Assembly (NCBI GenBank): GCA_963701265.1
Contig: OY969581.1
Coordinates: 1,736,001-1,800,000 of the forward strand
Source of the DNA: VRUE01 sp963701265
Lineage (GTDB): Bacteria; Actinomycetota; Thermoleophilia; Solirubrobacterales; 70-9
DNA: 64,000 nucleotides
Direction of reading: 5' to 3'
The translations under genes and the position numbers were made by a program. The notes under the pieces were generated by a model. That model was not told where the DNA came from. It saw nothing but the letters and a program-made list of their open reading frames with translations, and did not search any database. Each line of letters starts with the position of its first letter. Position 1 is the first letter of the stretch. This document shows positions 1-9,874 of this stretch, piece after piece.

Positions 1-695
1 GCAATTGCCTCGGCGGCGCGCAGCGCCCGCGAGAGCGCGGTAGCGCGCTGGCGCTCGCTCGGATCGAGGTAGGCGTTGCGGGAGCTCATCGCCAGGCCGT
101 CGGGCTCGCGCACCGTCGGCAGCACCTCGATGCGCAGCGGGAAGTCGAGGTCACTGACCATGCGACGGATAACGGCCACCTGCTGCGCGTCCTTCTGCCC
201 AAAGTAGGCGACGTCCGGCCCGACCGAGTTGAAGAGCTTGGCGACGACCGTGGTGACGCCGCGAAAGTGCTCGGGCCCGCGCCGCGAGCGATCGCCGTCG
301 AGGACCTCGGTCAGGTCACCCTCGACCGCGACGTAGGTGACGAAACCATCGGGATAGACAGCCTCGACCGGCGGGGCATAGACGAAGTCGGCGCCCGCCT
401 CGGCGGCCAGCTGCAGGTCGCGCTCCTCGTTGCGCGGATAGCGATCGAGGTCCTCGCCTGGACCAAACTGGGTCGGGTTGACGAAGAGGCTCATCACGAC
501 CACGTCGCACTCGGCCCGCGCCGCCCGCAAGAGCGAGAGATGACCCTCGTGGAGATAGCCCATTGTCGGCACGAGGCCGATCGTGCGGCCCTGTCGGCGC
601 ACCGGCTCCAGGGCAGAGCGAAGCTCGTCCTTGTCGCGAAGGAGCGTCACGTCGCCTTGTGCGTGTGAAGAATCGACGAGTTCCAGGAGGCTCAT
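1..695 (-). CDS. panC: Pantothenate synthetase (pantoate-beta-alanine ligase), C-terminus cut off by window edge
   Basis: Catalyses ATP-dependent condensation of pantoate with beta-alanine, the last step of pantothenate (coenzyme A precursor) synthesis, in the cytoplasm. About 231 codons are visible, of a usual ~280. Seen: PTMGYLHEGHLSL with the HxGH nucleotide-binding motif near residue 45, then FVNPTQFGPGEDLDRYPR, FGQKDAQQ, and DGLAMSSRN, the KMSKS-equivalent loop. The ATG at 695 is preceded by a GAAGGG ribosome site (706-711) and a perfect TATAAT (730-735), so this gene, unlike many here, has a normal short leader. The identification is secure. Confidence 0.97.
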   Translation of the reverse strand, partial: MSLLELVDSSHAQGDVTLLRDKDELRSALEPVRRQGRTIGLVPTMGYLHEGHLSLLRAARAECDVVVMSLFVNPTQFGPGEDLDRYPRNEERDLQLAAEAGADFVYAPPVEAVYPDGFVTYVAVEGDLTEVLDGDRSRRGPEHFRGVTTVVAKLFNSVGPDVAYFGQKDAQQVAVIRRMVSDLDFPLRIEVLPTVREPDGLAMSSRNAYLDPSERQRATALSRALRAAEAI

Positions 696-729
696 GGGTC
701 CATGCCCTTCGGGTCACGGCCGTCTGCGG

Positions 730-735
730 ATTATA
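730..735 (-). promoter_or_regulatory. -10 box TATAAT of panC
   Basis: A perfect TATAAT on the minus strand, predicting a start near 723 and a leader of about 28 nt with a ribosome site. No convincing -35 box is seen. It lies between panC and the end of the acyltransferase gene. Confidence 0.65.
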
Positions 736-768
736 GGCACTCCTAGGTGACGAATCGAGCGGATTTCG

Positions 769-1350
769 TCACAGAGTGCTGCCAACCGGCTTTGCAGGCG
801 CGCCGGCCGCGATCGTGCCGTCGGGCAAGTCGCGGTTGACCACGGAATTTGCGCCAATAACGCAGCGATCGCCGATGGTGACGCCGCTGGCGACCACGCA
901 GTTGACGCCGAACCAGCAATTGGAGCCGATCTTGACCGGGCCCTTCGTGGTGAATCCCTGCTGCGTGATCGGCGTATCCGGGTCATCGAAGCGATGCGCC
1001 GAGTCGCCGACGAAGCAGCCGTTGGCGAACATCGTGTGAGCGCCGATCTCGATTGACTCCAGCGCCGCCAGCATCGTGTTGCGGTTGAGGAAGCAGCCGG
1101 CGCCGATCTCGATTCGCGCCTCGGGAGCGAGCGTCAGCCAGCACCCAGGCTCGAGCAGCGTGCCTTCGCCGATGCGCAGGCGGCCCTCGTCGAGCGCCTC
1201 CAACGCCTCGCCCTCCAGCGGCTGGCGAATGAAGAAGCCGCCGCGGGCCGCGTGCCGGGCCAGGCGCCAGCGCCGCCCGGGTCGCCGGTTGCGCTCATAC
1301 CAGCGCCGCTTCGCCCACCAGATCCGCCAACCCGTCTGCTCGCCGGCCAC
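769..1350 (-). CDS. Hexapeptide-repeat (left-handed beta-helix) acyltransferase
   Basis: About 193 aa. The second half is an LbH acetyltransferase fold of the maltose/galactoside acetyltransferase type: repeated [LIV]GxxxxIG turns such as RIEIGAGCFLNRNTM, IEIGAHTMFANGCFVGD, VKIGSNCWFGVNCVVASGVTIGDRCVIGANSVV, and the usual C-terminal AAGAPAKPVG. The catalytic-type His is in SAHRFDDPDTP. The N-terminal 60 residues are basic and Trp/Arg-rich. The reading frame runs on to 1482 but that would overlap the divergent kinase gene; GTG 1350 is the best non-overlapping start. The acceptor substrate is unknown; a sugar or cell-surface glycan is likely. Confidence 0.8.
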   Translation of the reverse strand: MAGEQTGWRIWWAKRRWYERNRRPGRRWRLARHAARGGFFIRQPLEGEALEALDEGRLRIGEGTLLEPGCWLTLAPEARIEIGAGCFLNRNTMLAALESIEIGAHTMFANGCFVGDSAHRFDDPDTPITQQGFTTKGPVKIGSNCWFGVNCVVASGVTIGDRCVIGANSVVNRDLPDGTIAAGAPAKPVGSTL

Positions 1351-1374
1351 CCGCTTAGCTTTCCAGACTCGGCA

Positions 1375-1380
1375 TAGACT
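1375..1380 (+). promoter_or_regulatory. -10 box TAGACT, leaderless promoter of the ROK kinase
   Basis: TAGACT ends 6 nt before the GTG at 1387, so the expected transcription start coincides with the start codon. No Shine-Dalgarno sequence fits in the 36-bp divergent spacer. Confidence 0.5.
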
Positions 1381-1386
1381 GAGCGG

Positions 1387-2346
1387 GTGGCAGATCTGCG
1401 CGGCGGCATCGACCTTGGCGGGACGAAGATCCAGACGGCGATCGTCGACGCCGGCGGAGAAGTGCTCGGGGAAGCGCGCCATCCCACTCCCACTTCCGGC
1501 GGCCCCGAAGACGTTGCCAAGGCGATGGAGAGCGCTCTGCGCGAGGCCGCCTCAGCCGCAAGCGTCGAGCCCAGGGAGCTGGAGGGCATCGGCGTCGGCT
1601 CACCCGGCGACGCCAATGGCACGACCGGCGTCGTCAGTGGCGCCCGCAACCTTCCCGGCTGGGAGGGCAGCTTCCCACTCGGCGAGACGCTCTCGCAAGC
1701 GCTTGGCGCGCCGGTGCGGATCGGCAACGACGTCCAGGTCGCGACCGAAGCGGAGTTCCATCTCGGTGCGGGGCGCGAGTTCCAGAGCCTGATCGGCGTC
1801 TTCTGGGGCACCGGCGTCGGCGGCGGCATCGTCCTCGACGGCAAGCCCTGGCTTGGACGCGGTGCGGCCGGGGAGATCGGCCACATGGTCGTCAAGCGCG
1901 GCGGTGCCAAATGTCCCTGCGGGCGCAGGGGCTGCATGGAGGCCTACGCCGGGCGCTCGGCGATGGAAGCCGAGGCGCGCCGCGAGCACGAGGAAGGGAC
2001 CAAGACCGACCTCTTCAAGCTGATGCACAAGCACGACAAAGACCGGCTTACCAGCGGCATCTGGCAGCGCGCCCTCGACCACGGCGATCACCTCGCCGAG
2101 AAGCTGATCGACCGGGCGATAGAGGCATTGGGCACCGGCGTCGCCTCAGCGATCAACCTGCTCGACCCCGAAGCCGTGATCATCGGCGGCGGGCTCGGCG
2201 TCCGCTTCGGCGAGCGCTACATGGACCCGCTCACCGCGGAGATGGACAAGCACCTCTTCGTCAACGAACGCCCACCGGCGATCCGCGTCGCCTCCCTCGG
2301 CGACCTCGGCGGCGCGATCGGCGCCTCGCTGCTCTTCGCGAAGTAG
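1387..2346 (+). CDS. ROK-family sugar kinase, probable glucokinase
   Basis: 319 aa cytoplasmic sugar kinase. Seen: N-terminal phosphate-binding GGIDLGGTKIQTAIVD, the GIGVGSPGD segment, the GNDVQVATEAEF catalytic Asp region (~residues 110-120), GEIGHMVV, and the ROK zinc motif CPCGRRGCMEAYAG near residue 176. Length and order fit actinobacterial ROK glucokinases; specificity cannot be read from sequence. There is no helix-turn-helix, so it is an enzyme and not a NagC/XylR-type repressor. It faces the sugar importer across a shared terminator and may phosphorylate the imported sugar (inference from proximity). It starts with GTG and looks leaderless. Confidence 0.9.
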   Translation: MADLRGGIDLGGTKIQTAIVDAGGEVLGEARHPTPTSGGPEDVAKAMESALREAASAASVEPRELEGIGVGSPGDANGTTGVVSGARNLPGWEGSFPLGETLSQALGAPVRIGNDVQVATEAEFHLGAGREFQSLIGVFWGTGVGGGIVLDGKPWLGRGAAGEIGHMVVKRGGAKCPCGRRGCMEAYAGRSAMEAEARREHEEGTKTDLFKLMHKHDKDRLTSGIWQRALDHGDHLAEKLIDRAIEALGTGVASAINLLDPEAVIIGGGLGVRFGERYMDPLTAEMDKHLFVNERPPAIRVASLGDLGGAIGASLLFAK

Positions 2347-2350
2347 GCAC

Positions 2351-2389
2351 GCCCTCCCTTAGCCACCTCTGCGGTAGTCAAGGGAGGGC
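2351..2389. terminator. Bidirectional hairpin terminator between convergent genes
   Basis: Arms GCCCTCCCTT (2351-2360) and AAGGGAGGGC (2380-2389) are perfectly complementary, with further partial pairing inside. It lies between the stop of the ROK kinase (2346) and the stop of the importer permease (2395), so it can serve both. There is no clear U-tract. Confidence 0.6.
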
Positions 2390-2394
2390 GCTCG

Positions 2395-3615
2395 CTAGAC
2401 CCGGCCTACCTGCTGGCGTTGCTGGCGGGCTATCGCGTCGACGATCACGGCTAGCAACAGGACGCCGCCGGTGACCATGAACTTGACCGCCGAGGAGAGG
2501 GCGAGCAGGTCCATGCCGTTGGCGATCGAGCCGATCACGAGGGCGCCGAGGAGGGCGGTCCAGACCGCGCCGCGGCCACCGAAGAGGCTCGTGCCGGCGA
2601 TCACCGGACCGGCAATCGCCAACAGCAGCAGTTCGCTGCCGCCGGAGCTCTGGTTGACGGCGAGCAGGCGCGAGGCGGCGAGGATGCCGCCGATCGCGGC
2701 CATCGTGCCCGAGAGAGCAAAGACCGCGATACGGATCTTGTCGACTCCGATACCGGCTCTGCGCGCTGCCTCGGCGCTACCGCCAACGGCGAACACGTGG
2801 CGACCGAAGCGGGTGCGCTTGGCGACGTATTCAAAGCCGGCGACGAAGGCAAGCAGGATCAGCAGCGCCAGCGGCACACCGCGATCGGAGTTGAGGACTG
2901 CGACGGCGACGAGTGTGACTACGGCGACAAGCGTGATCCGCACCAGCAGCGGGGTCACGCTCTCCCCGGTAAGCCCATGGGCGATGCGGCTGCGATAGCC
3001 GGCAAGCAGGACCCCCGCATAGCCGGCGATCACGACCACCGCGATGACCCAACCGACGGCATCTGAGTAGAAGGTGTTGGCGAGGCCGGTGATCTTGGGA
3101 TCGTTGATGTTGATCGAGCCGGTCGATCCCAGGACCTGCAGCAGGGCACCTTGCCAGGCCAGCAAGCCGGCCAGGGTGACCACGAACGAGGGCACCCCGA
3201 AGCGGCTGAACACCGACCCCTGCAGCAGGCCGATCGCCGTGCCAACGAGGACCGCGGCCAAGATCGCCAGATAGGGGCTCCAGCCGTGCTGGACGTTGAG
3301 CACGGCCATCACCGCCGCGGCGAGCCCGCTGACGGCACCGACCGAGAGATCGATCTCACCGAGCAGCAGCACGAAGACGATGCCGATCGAGATCAGGCCG
3401 ACGGCGGTGATCTGCAGCATCAGGTTGGTCAGGTTCTCGGCCGAGAGGAAGCGGTCGTTCTCGAACTGGAAGATCGCCCAGATCACCGCCAGCCCGAGCA
3501 CCACCCGCAGCGAGGCCAGGTCGCCCTGGACGAAGCGCCTCAGCGCACCGGCGCCGGCGCCTGCCTCATCCTGTGGCTGTCCCGCCGCAGGCGTCGCGCT
3601 TTCGGCAGCGCTCAT
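2395..3615 (-). CDS. Sugar ABC transporter permease, XylH/RbsC type
   Basis: 406 aa integral membrane subunit of a CUT2 monosaccharide importer. Seen: a soluble N-terminus, then about 10-12 hydrophobic segments, with the family hallmarks LLGEIDLSVGAVSGLAA (~residues 88-104), FGVPSFVVTLAG (~140-150), GRHVFAVGGSAEAARRAGI (~275) and GTSLFGGRGAVWTALLGALVIG (~345). At about 400 aa it matches XylH rather than the shorter RbsC. Its ATG overlaps the ATPase stop by 4 bp (ATGA), indicating coupling within a binding protein-ATPase-permease operon. Xylose is only the nearest family; the true sugar is unknown. Confidence 0.92.
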   Translation of the reverse strand: MSAAESATPAAGQPQDEAGAGAGALRRFVQGDLASLRVVLGLAVIWAIFQFENDRFLSAENLTNLMLQITAVGLISIGIVFVLLLGEIDLSVGAVSGLAAAVMAVLNVQHGWSPYLAILAAVLVGTAIGLLQGSVFSRFGVPSFVVTLAGLLAWQGALLQVLGSTGSININDPKITGLANTFYSDAVGWVIAVVVIAGYAGVLLAGYRSRIAHGLTGESVTPLLVRITLVAVVTLVAVAVLNSDRGVPLALLILLAFVAGFEYVAKRTRFGRHVFAVGGSAEAARRAGIGVDKIRIAVFALSGTMAAIGGILAASRLLAVNQSSGGSELLLLAIAGPVIAGTSLFGGRGAVWTALLGALVIGSIANGMDLLALSSAVKFMVTGGVLLLAVIVDAIARQQRQQVGRV

Positions 3616-4424
3616 TGCGGCTCCGTCCCGTCGCCCTCGTCACTTGCCCTCGCCGCGCTGTCGCCGCCGTTTCCCCCGGCGCCGGTGATCGCAGCAACGA
3701 CGTGCTCCTCGGTGGTCCCTTCGGCCTGGAAGTCACCGGCCGCCCGCCCCAGCCGCAGGACGACGATACGGTCGGCGACCTCGAAGACGTTGGCCAGGTT
3801 GTGGCTGATCACCACCACCCCGAGCCCGCGCTCGCGCAGGCGCCCGATCAGCCCCAGGACCTGCTTGGTCTGCGGTACCCCGAGGGCAGCGGTTGGCTCG
3901 TCAAGCAAGACGACCTTGGGCTCGCCGAGCAGCGAGCGCGCCACCGCGACCTGCTGGCGCTGACCGCCTGAGAGCGTGCCGACCTCGGATCGCACGCTGG
4001 GAATCGTCACCGCCAGGCTGGAAAGCAGCTCCGCCGCCCGGTGCTCCATCTTGGCCTCGTCGAGCTGGCGCGTCAGCTGCGCCGGACCGCCGGAGATCGC
4101 CTCCTGCCCGAGGAAGATGTTGGCGACGACGTCGAGGTTGTCGCAGAGCGCAAGGTCCTGGTAGACGGTCGCGATGCCCAGCGCCGTCGCGTCCTGCGGG
4201 CGGGAGATCGTCACCGCTTCCCCGCCGAAGCGGATGCTTCCCGCGTCCGGCGAGTGGATGCCGGCAATCGTCTTCACCAGGGTCGACTTGCCGGCACCGT
4301 TGTCGCCGACGAGGGCGACCACTTCGCCTTCGCCGACGCCGAAGTCGACCCGGTCCAGTGCTTGGACCGGGCCGAACCTCTTGCTGACCCCGTCGATCTC
4401 AAGCAACGGGGCGTCGGCGTTCAT
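3612..4424 (-). CDS. Sugar ABC transporter ATP-binding protein, single-domain XylG type
   Basis: 270 aa ATPase of the same importer. Seen: Walker A GDNGAGKST (~residue 40), Q-loop TVYQDLALCDNLDVV, signature LSGGQRQQVAVARSL (~150), Walker B VVLLDEPTAALG, and H-loop VVISHNL. Classical XylG/RbsA proteins have two fused ATPase domains (~500 aa); this one has a single domain and must homodimerise, which is common in actinobacterial relatives. It is followed by a 4-bp overlap with the permease and preceded by an 18-bp gap to the binding protein. Confidence 0.92.
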   Translation of the reverse strand: MNADAPLLEIDGVSKRFGPVQALDRVDFGVGEGEVVALVGDNGAGKSTLVKTIAGIHSPDAGSIRFGGEAVTISRPQDATALGIATVYQDLALCDNLDVVANIFLGQEAISGGPAQLTRQLDEAKMEHRAAELLSSLAVTIPSVRSEVGTLSGGQRQQVAVARSLLGEPKVVLLDEPTAALGVPQTKQVLGLIGRLRERGLGVVVISHNLANVFEVADRIVVLRLGRAAGDFQAEGTTEEHVVAAITGAGGNGGDSAARASDEGDGTEPQ

Positions 4425-4442
4425 CTGCCTGATCCGCCTTAC

Positions 4443-5543
4443 CTAGGAGATCCCAGCTTCCTGACAGGCCTTCGCGTAGGGCCCGGTACAGAGTTCTTCC
4501 GGCGTGATGAATTCGTCTTTGATCACCGTCTGTTTGATGTTGTCTTTGGTGACGGCAACCGGTTCGAGCAGGATCGAAGGCACCTTGCCCGCTTCGTTGT
4601 CGAGTTCATCGGTGACTTTGTCCTGGGGGATTTCCTTGCCTTCGGCCAGGTCAATGGCGATTTCGGCGCTGATCGAGGCCTGCGGCTTGATCGCCTTGTA
4701 GACGGTCATGTACTGCTGGCCGACGAGGATCCGCTGCACACCAGCGACGGTCGCGTCCTGACCGGTCGTCGGTCGTTCTTCGGGGTCGATGCCAGCTGAC
4801 TTCATCGCCGCGATCGCGCCGCCACCGGTGTCGTCGTTGGCCGCGTAGACGCCGGCGAAGCCGTCTTTGCCGATCGCCGTGATCGCCTGCTGCATCTCGT
4901 TCTGGGCGTTGGTTGCCGACCATTCCGGCGTGTCGTATTCCTTGGCGATCTGCACGCCGCTGGCTTCGAACCCCTTGCTCGAGCCTTCCTTGAAGAGAGC
5001 CGCGTTGCTGTCGGCGGGATCACCGTTGATCTTCACGATCGGACCTTTGGGGCTGCCGTCTTCTTTCAACTTTTCGGAGAGCGATTCGGCCTGTAGTTCT
5101 CCGACCCTTACGTTGTCGAAGGAGACGTAAACCGCTACTTCGGCACCAAGGATCAAGCGGTCGTAGCTGAGCACGGGAACGCCCTGCTGGTCGGCCTTTT
5201 GAACACTTGCCGCGGCCGAGGCCGCGTCGACCGGGTCAAGCACCAAAACATCGGCGCCCTGGGTCAGGGCAGCTTCGACCTGGCTCTGCTGCTTGGAGGC
5301 ATCCTCGGTTGCGTTGCTGTAGAGGATTTCGCAATCCGGGCAGAGGTCTTCGACCTTTTCTTCAAAGTAAGGCCGATCTGCGGACTCATAACGCGGGGTT
5401 TGGTTCTCGGGCAAGAGCAGGGCGATCTTGGAACCGCCACCACCACCGTCGTCGTCACTACCCCCGCACCCGGCCGCAACCGCAACCACCGCGAATAGGA
5501 CACCAGCCGCAAGAGCGAAACTCTTCAAAGCCGATCTGGACAT
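4443..5543 (-). CDS. Sugar-binding lipoprotein of ABC importer, XylF type
   Basis: 366 aa periplasmic-binding-protein family I solute receptor, tethered to the outer face of the membrane. Seen: signal peptide ending in the lipobox AVAAGCGGSDDD (~residues 20-30), then KIALLLPENQTPRYES, ADVLVLDPVDAASAAASVQ, GVPVLSYDRLI, VYVSFDNVRVGELQ and GVYAANDDTGGGAIAA. The YDRLI and AND features are those of the D-xylose/sugar-binding XylF group. The first gene of the operon, with ribosome site AAAGGAG 7 nt before the ATG. An inverted repeat at 5614-5640 upstream may regulate it. Confidence 0.92.
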   Translation of the reverse strand: MSRSALKSFALAAGVLFAVVAVAAGCGGSDDDGGGGGSKIALLLPENQTPRYESADRPYFEEKVEDLCPDCEILYSNATEDASKQQSQVEAALTQGADVLVLDPVDAASAAASVQKADQQGVPVLSYDRLILGAEVAVYVSFDNVRVGELQAESLSEKLKEDGSPKGPIVKINGDPADSNAALFKEGSSKGFEASGVQIAKEYDTPEWSATNAQNEMQQAITAIGKDGFAGVYAANDDTGGGAIAAMKSAGIDPEERPTTGQDATVAGVQRILVGQQYMTVYKAIKPQASISAEIAIDLAEGKEIPQDKVTDELDNEAGKVPSILLEPVAVTKDNIKQTVIKDEFITPEELCTGPYAKACQEAGIS

Positions 5544-5613
5544 AGGGCTCTCCTTTCAAAGGCCCCTGCCCTTAACCCCGCTGTACCCGCCCAACGGGAA
5601 TTTCACTCCAACC

Positions 5614-5640
5614 GTAGCGCTCGATACCCCCAAGCGCTAC
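5614..5640. promoter_or_regulatory. Inverted repeat GTAGCGCT-N11-AGCGCTAC upstream of the sugar-binding lipoprotein gene
   Basis: Perfect 8-bp arms (5614-5621 and 5633-5640) with an 11-nt spacer, in the 121-bp gap between the uvrA stop and the importer operon start. It could be an operator for a sugar-responsive repressor or a weak terminator for uvrA; no U-tract follows it. No regulator gene lies beside it. Confidence 0.45.
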
Positions 5641-5664
5641 AGGTTTCTTCTCAAAGTGTGCCGA

Positions 5665-8541
<2,877 letters not shown>

Positions 8542-8549
8542 TGCGACCG

Positions 8550-8555
8550 ATTCTA
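8550..8555 (-). promoter_or_regulatory. -10 box TAGAAT of uvrA
   Basis: Matches TATAAT at five of six positions and ends 8 nt before the GTG start, giving a leader of 0-2 nt. It is the promoter on which the adjacent LexA box would act. Confidence 0.65.
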
Positions 8556-8561
8556 CGCAGA

Positions 8562-8575
8562 CGAACAGATGTTCC
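8562..8575. promoter_or_regulatory. LexA (SOS) box upstream of uvrA
   Basis: CGAACAGATGTTCC (plus strand) is a 14/14 match to the LexA/DinR consensus CGAACRNRYGTTYC known from Bacillus, and contains the GAAC-N4-GTTC dyad of actinobacterial boxes. It lies 6 bp upstream of the uvrA -10 box, inside the promoter, so bound LexA would block polymerase. uvrA is a classical SOS gene. Confidence 0.85.
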
Positions 8576-8604
8576 CCTGGACTTCCCGCAAGCAGCGGCT
8601 TTTC

Positions 8605-9342
8605 TCAGTAGAGAACGGTGGCGAGGCGGCGACGGCAGGCGATCGCGGTGGGATCACCGGGGTCAAGGTCGGTGAGGATGCCGACGACGGTGCGGCGCAG
8701 CTGCTCGCGGCTGTCCTCGTCGGCGCCAGGCATTTGCTCGAGCAGCAAATCGAGCGCGGCTGAAGTCTCACCACGGTCGAGCGCATCGAAGGACGCGGCG
8801 GCGATCCCGCGCTTGGCCAGGTCGATCCGGGCGGCGATGCCGGCGGCGGCGAAATCTCCCTCGTGGCCCTCGACCGCGCTGAGGGCGTCGTCCTCCGCCC
8901 CGCGCTCGAGGCGCTTGCGGGCGAGCGCCACGGCGATATCGGCGCGGCGCGGCTCCAGCTCGGCGGCCTCACGCAGGGAGAGCTCGTCGCCGGCGGCGAG
9001 CAGCTCGTCGGCGCGTGACGGGAGCAGCGAGTCGAAGAGCTCGTCGACCTTCGCCTTCGGTACCGCGCCGACGAATTCGTTGACGACCCCTCCGTCGCGG
9101 AAGGCCTTGACGGCGGGGATGCCCTGGATGCCGAAGCGGGCCAAGAGTCCCTGGTTGGCGTCGACGTCGACCTTGGCCAGCAGCACCCGACCGCCGCGGC
9201 TCGCCTCCGCCGCCTCCAGTGCCGGCCCCAAGGTTCGGCAAGGCCCACACCACTCGGCCCAGAAGTCGACTACGACAGGGGTCTGCCGCGAGAGCTCGAT
9301 CACATCGCGGTCGAAAGTCGCCTCGCTGACGTCGACGGCCAT
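8605..9342 (-). CDS. Thioredoxin-domain co-chaperone, CnoX/YbbN-like
   Basis: 245 aa. Residues 1-110 form a thioredoxin fold with VVVDFWAEWCGPCRTLGPALE (active CGPC) and the cis-Pro GIQGIPAVKAF; residues ~115-245 are helical repeats of the TPR-like type found in CnoX/YbbN. E. coli CnoX has lost the second redox motif Cys, whereas here both cysteines remain, so it may act as a true oxidoreductase as well as a holdase. The gene lies upstream of uvrA but is probably separate, since uvrA has its own promoter. The start is fixed by a TATCCT box 6 nt before the ATG. Confidence 0.88.
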   Translation of the reverse strand: MAVDVSEATFDRDVIELSRQTPVVVDFWAEWCGPCRTLGPALEAAEASRGGRVLLAKVDVDANQGLLARFGIQGIPAVKAFRDGGVVNEFVGAVPKAKVDELFDSLLPSRADELLAAGDELSLREAAELEPRRADIAVALARKRLERGAEDDALSAVEGHEGDFAAAGIAARIDLAKRGIAAASFDALDRGETSAALDLLLEQMPGADEDSREQLRRTVVGILTDLDPGDPTAIACRRRLATVLY

Positions 9343-9348
9343 GGGCTC

Positions 9349-9354
9349 AGGATA
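9349..9354 (-). promoter_or_regulatory. -10 box TATCCT, leaderless promoter of the CnoX-like gene
   Basis: TATCCT ends 6 nt before the ATG at 9342; no ribosome site is present. Confidence 0.5.
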
Positions 9355-9462
9355 TTCAGCCTCGTCCGGGAGTCCGCCCCAAACTTGGTTAAGCCTTCTT
9401 GCGCATCGCGGCGGACGGGACTAGCGTCATCAGCAGGCGGGGTCAGCAACCGAGGAGGAAAC

Positions 9463-9840
9463 ATGTCCAATGTCGATGCCGCCCGCGCCAGCTATGAGGC
9501 CTTTGGCCGTGGTGACCTGGAAGCGCTGAAGGAGATGCTGGCCGAGGACAGCACCTGGCTCACATCTGACGAGCTGCCGCTCGGCGGTGAAACCCAGGGC
9601 CGGGACGCGATCCTGGGGAACTTCACCCAGATCCCCAACTACTGGTCCTCGTTCAGCGTCGAGCCGGAGGAGTTCATCGACGCCGGCGAGTGGGTGATCG
9701 TGAGGGGAACGCAGAAAGCTGGCCACGATGGCGACAGCTTCGAGGCGCCCTTCGCCCACCTGATGAAGTTCGCCGACGGCAAGATCGTGCGCGGCGAGTT
9801 CTACGCCGACAGCGCCAAGGCAGCAAAGGTCCTGGCCTGA
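9463..9840 (+). CDS. NTF2-like / SnoaL-like protein
   Basis: 125 aa small alpha+beta cone protein of the SnoaL/ketosteroid-isomerase superfamily. Seen: N-terminal helix VDAARASYEAFGRGDLEALKEMLAEDSTW, central GGETQGRDAILGNF, EPEEFIDAGEWVIVRG and FAHLMKFADGKIVRGEFYADSAKAAKVL, the typical ending. The function is not predictable; members are isomerases, hydrolases or ligand-binding proteins. The start is set by AGGAGGA just upstream of ATG 9463, one of the few strong ribosome sites here. A single gene followed by a hairpin shared with uvrB. Confidence 0.85.
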   Translation: MSNVDAARASYEAFGRGDLEALKEMLAEDSTWLTSDELPLGGETQGRDAILGNFTQIPNYWSSFSVEPEEFIDAGEWVIVRGTQKAGHDGDSFEAPFAHLMKFADGKIVRGEFYADSAKAAKVLA

Positions 9841-9852
9841 CTCGAGGCTCCG

Positions 9853-9874
9853 GCGGGGGTCGTCAGGCCCCCGC
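9853..9874. terminator. GC-rich hairpin between convergent NTF2-like gene and uvrB
   Basis: Arms GCGGGGG and CCCCCGC with an 8-nt loop. It starts 13 bp after the NTF2-like stop and overlaps the last codons of uvrB. No U-tract. Confidence 0.5.

Noticed and set aside
2351..2389. Hairpin between convergent genes as a further copy of the palindromic family
   Set aside because: It shares CCCTCCC only; core stem and loop are absent. Kept as an ordinary terminator.
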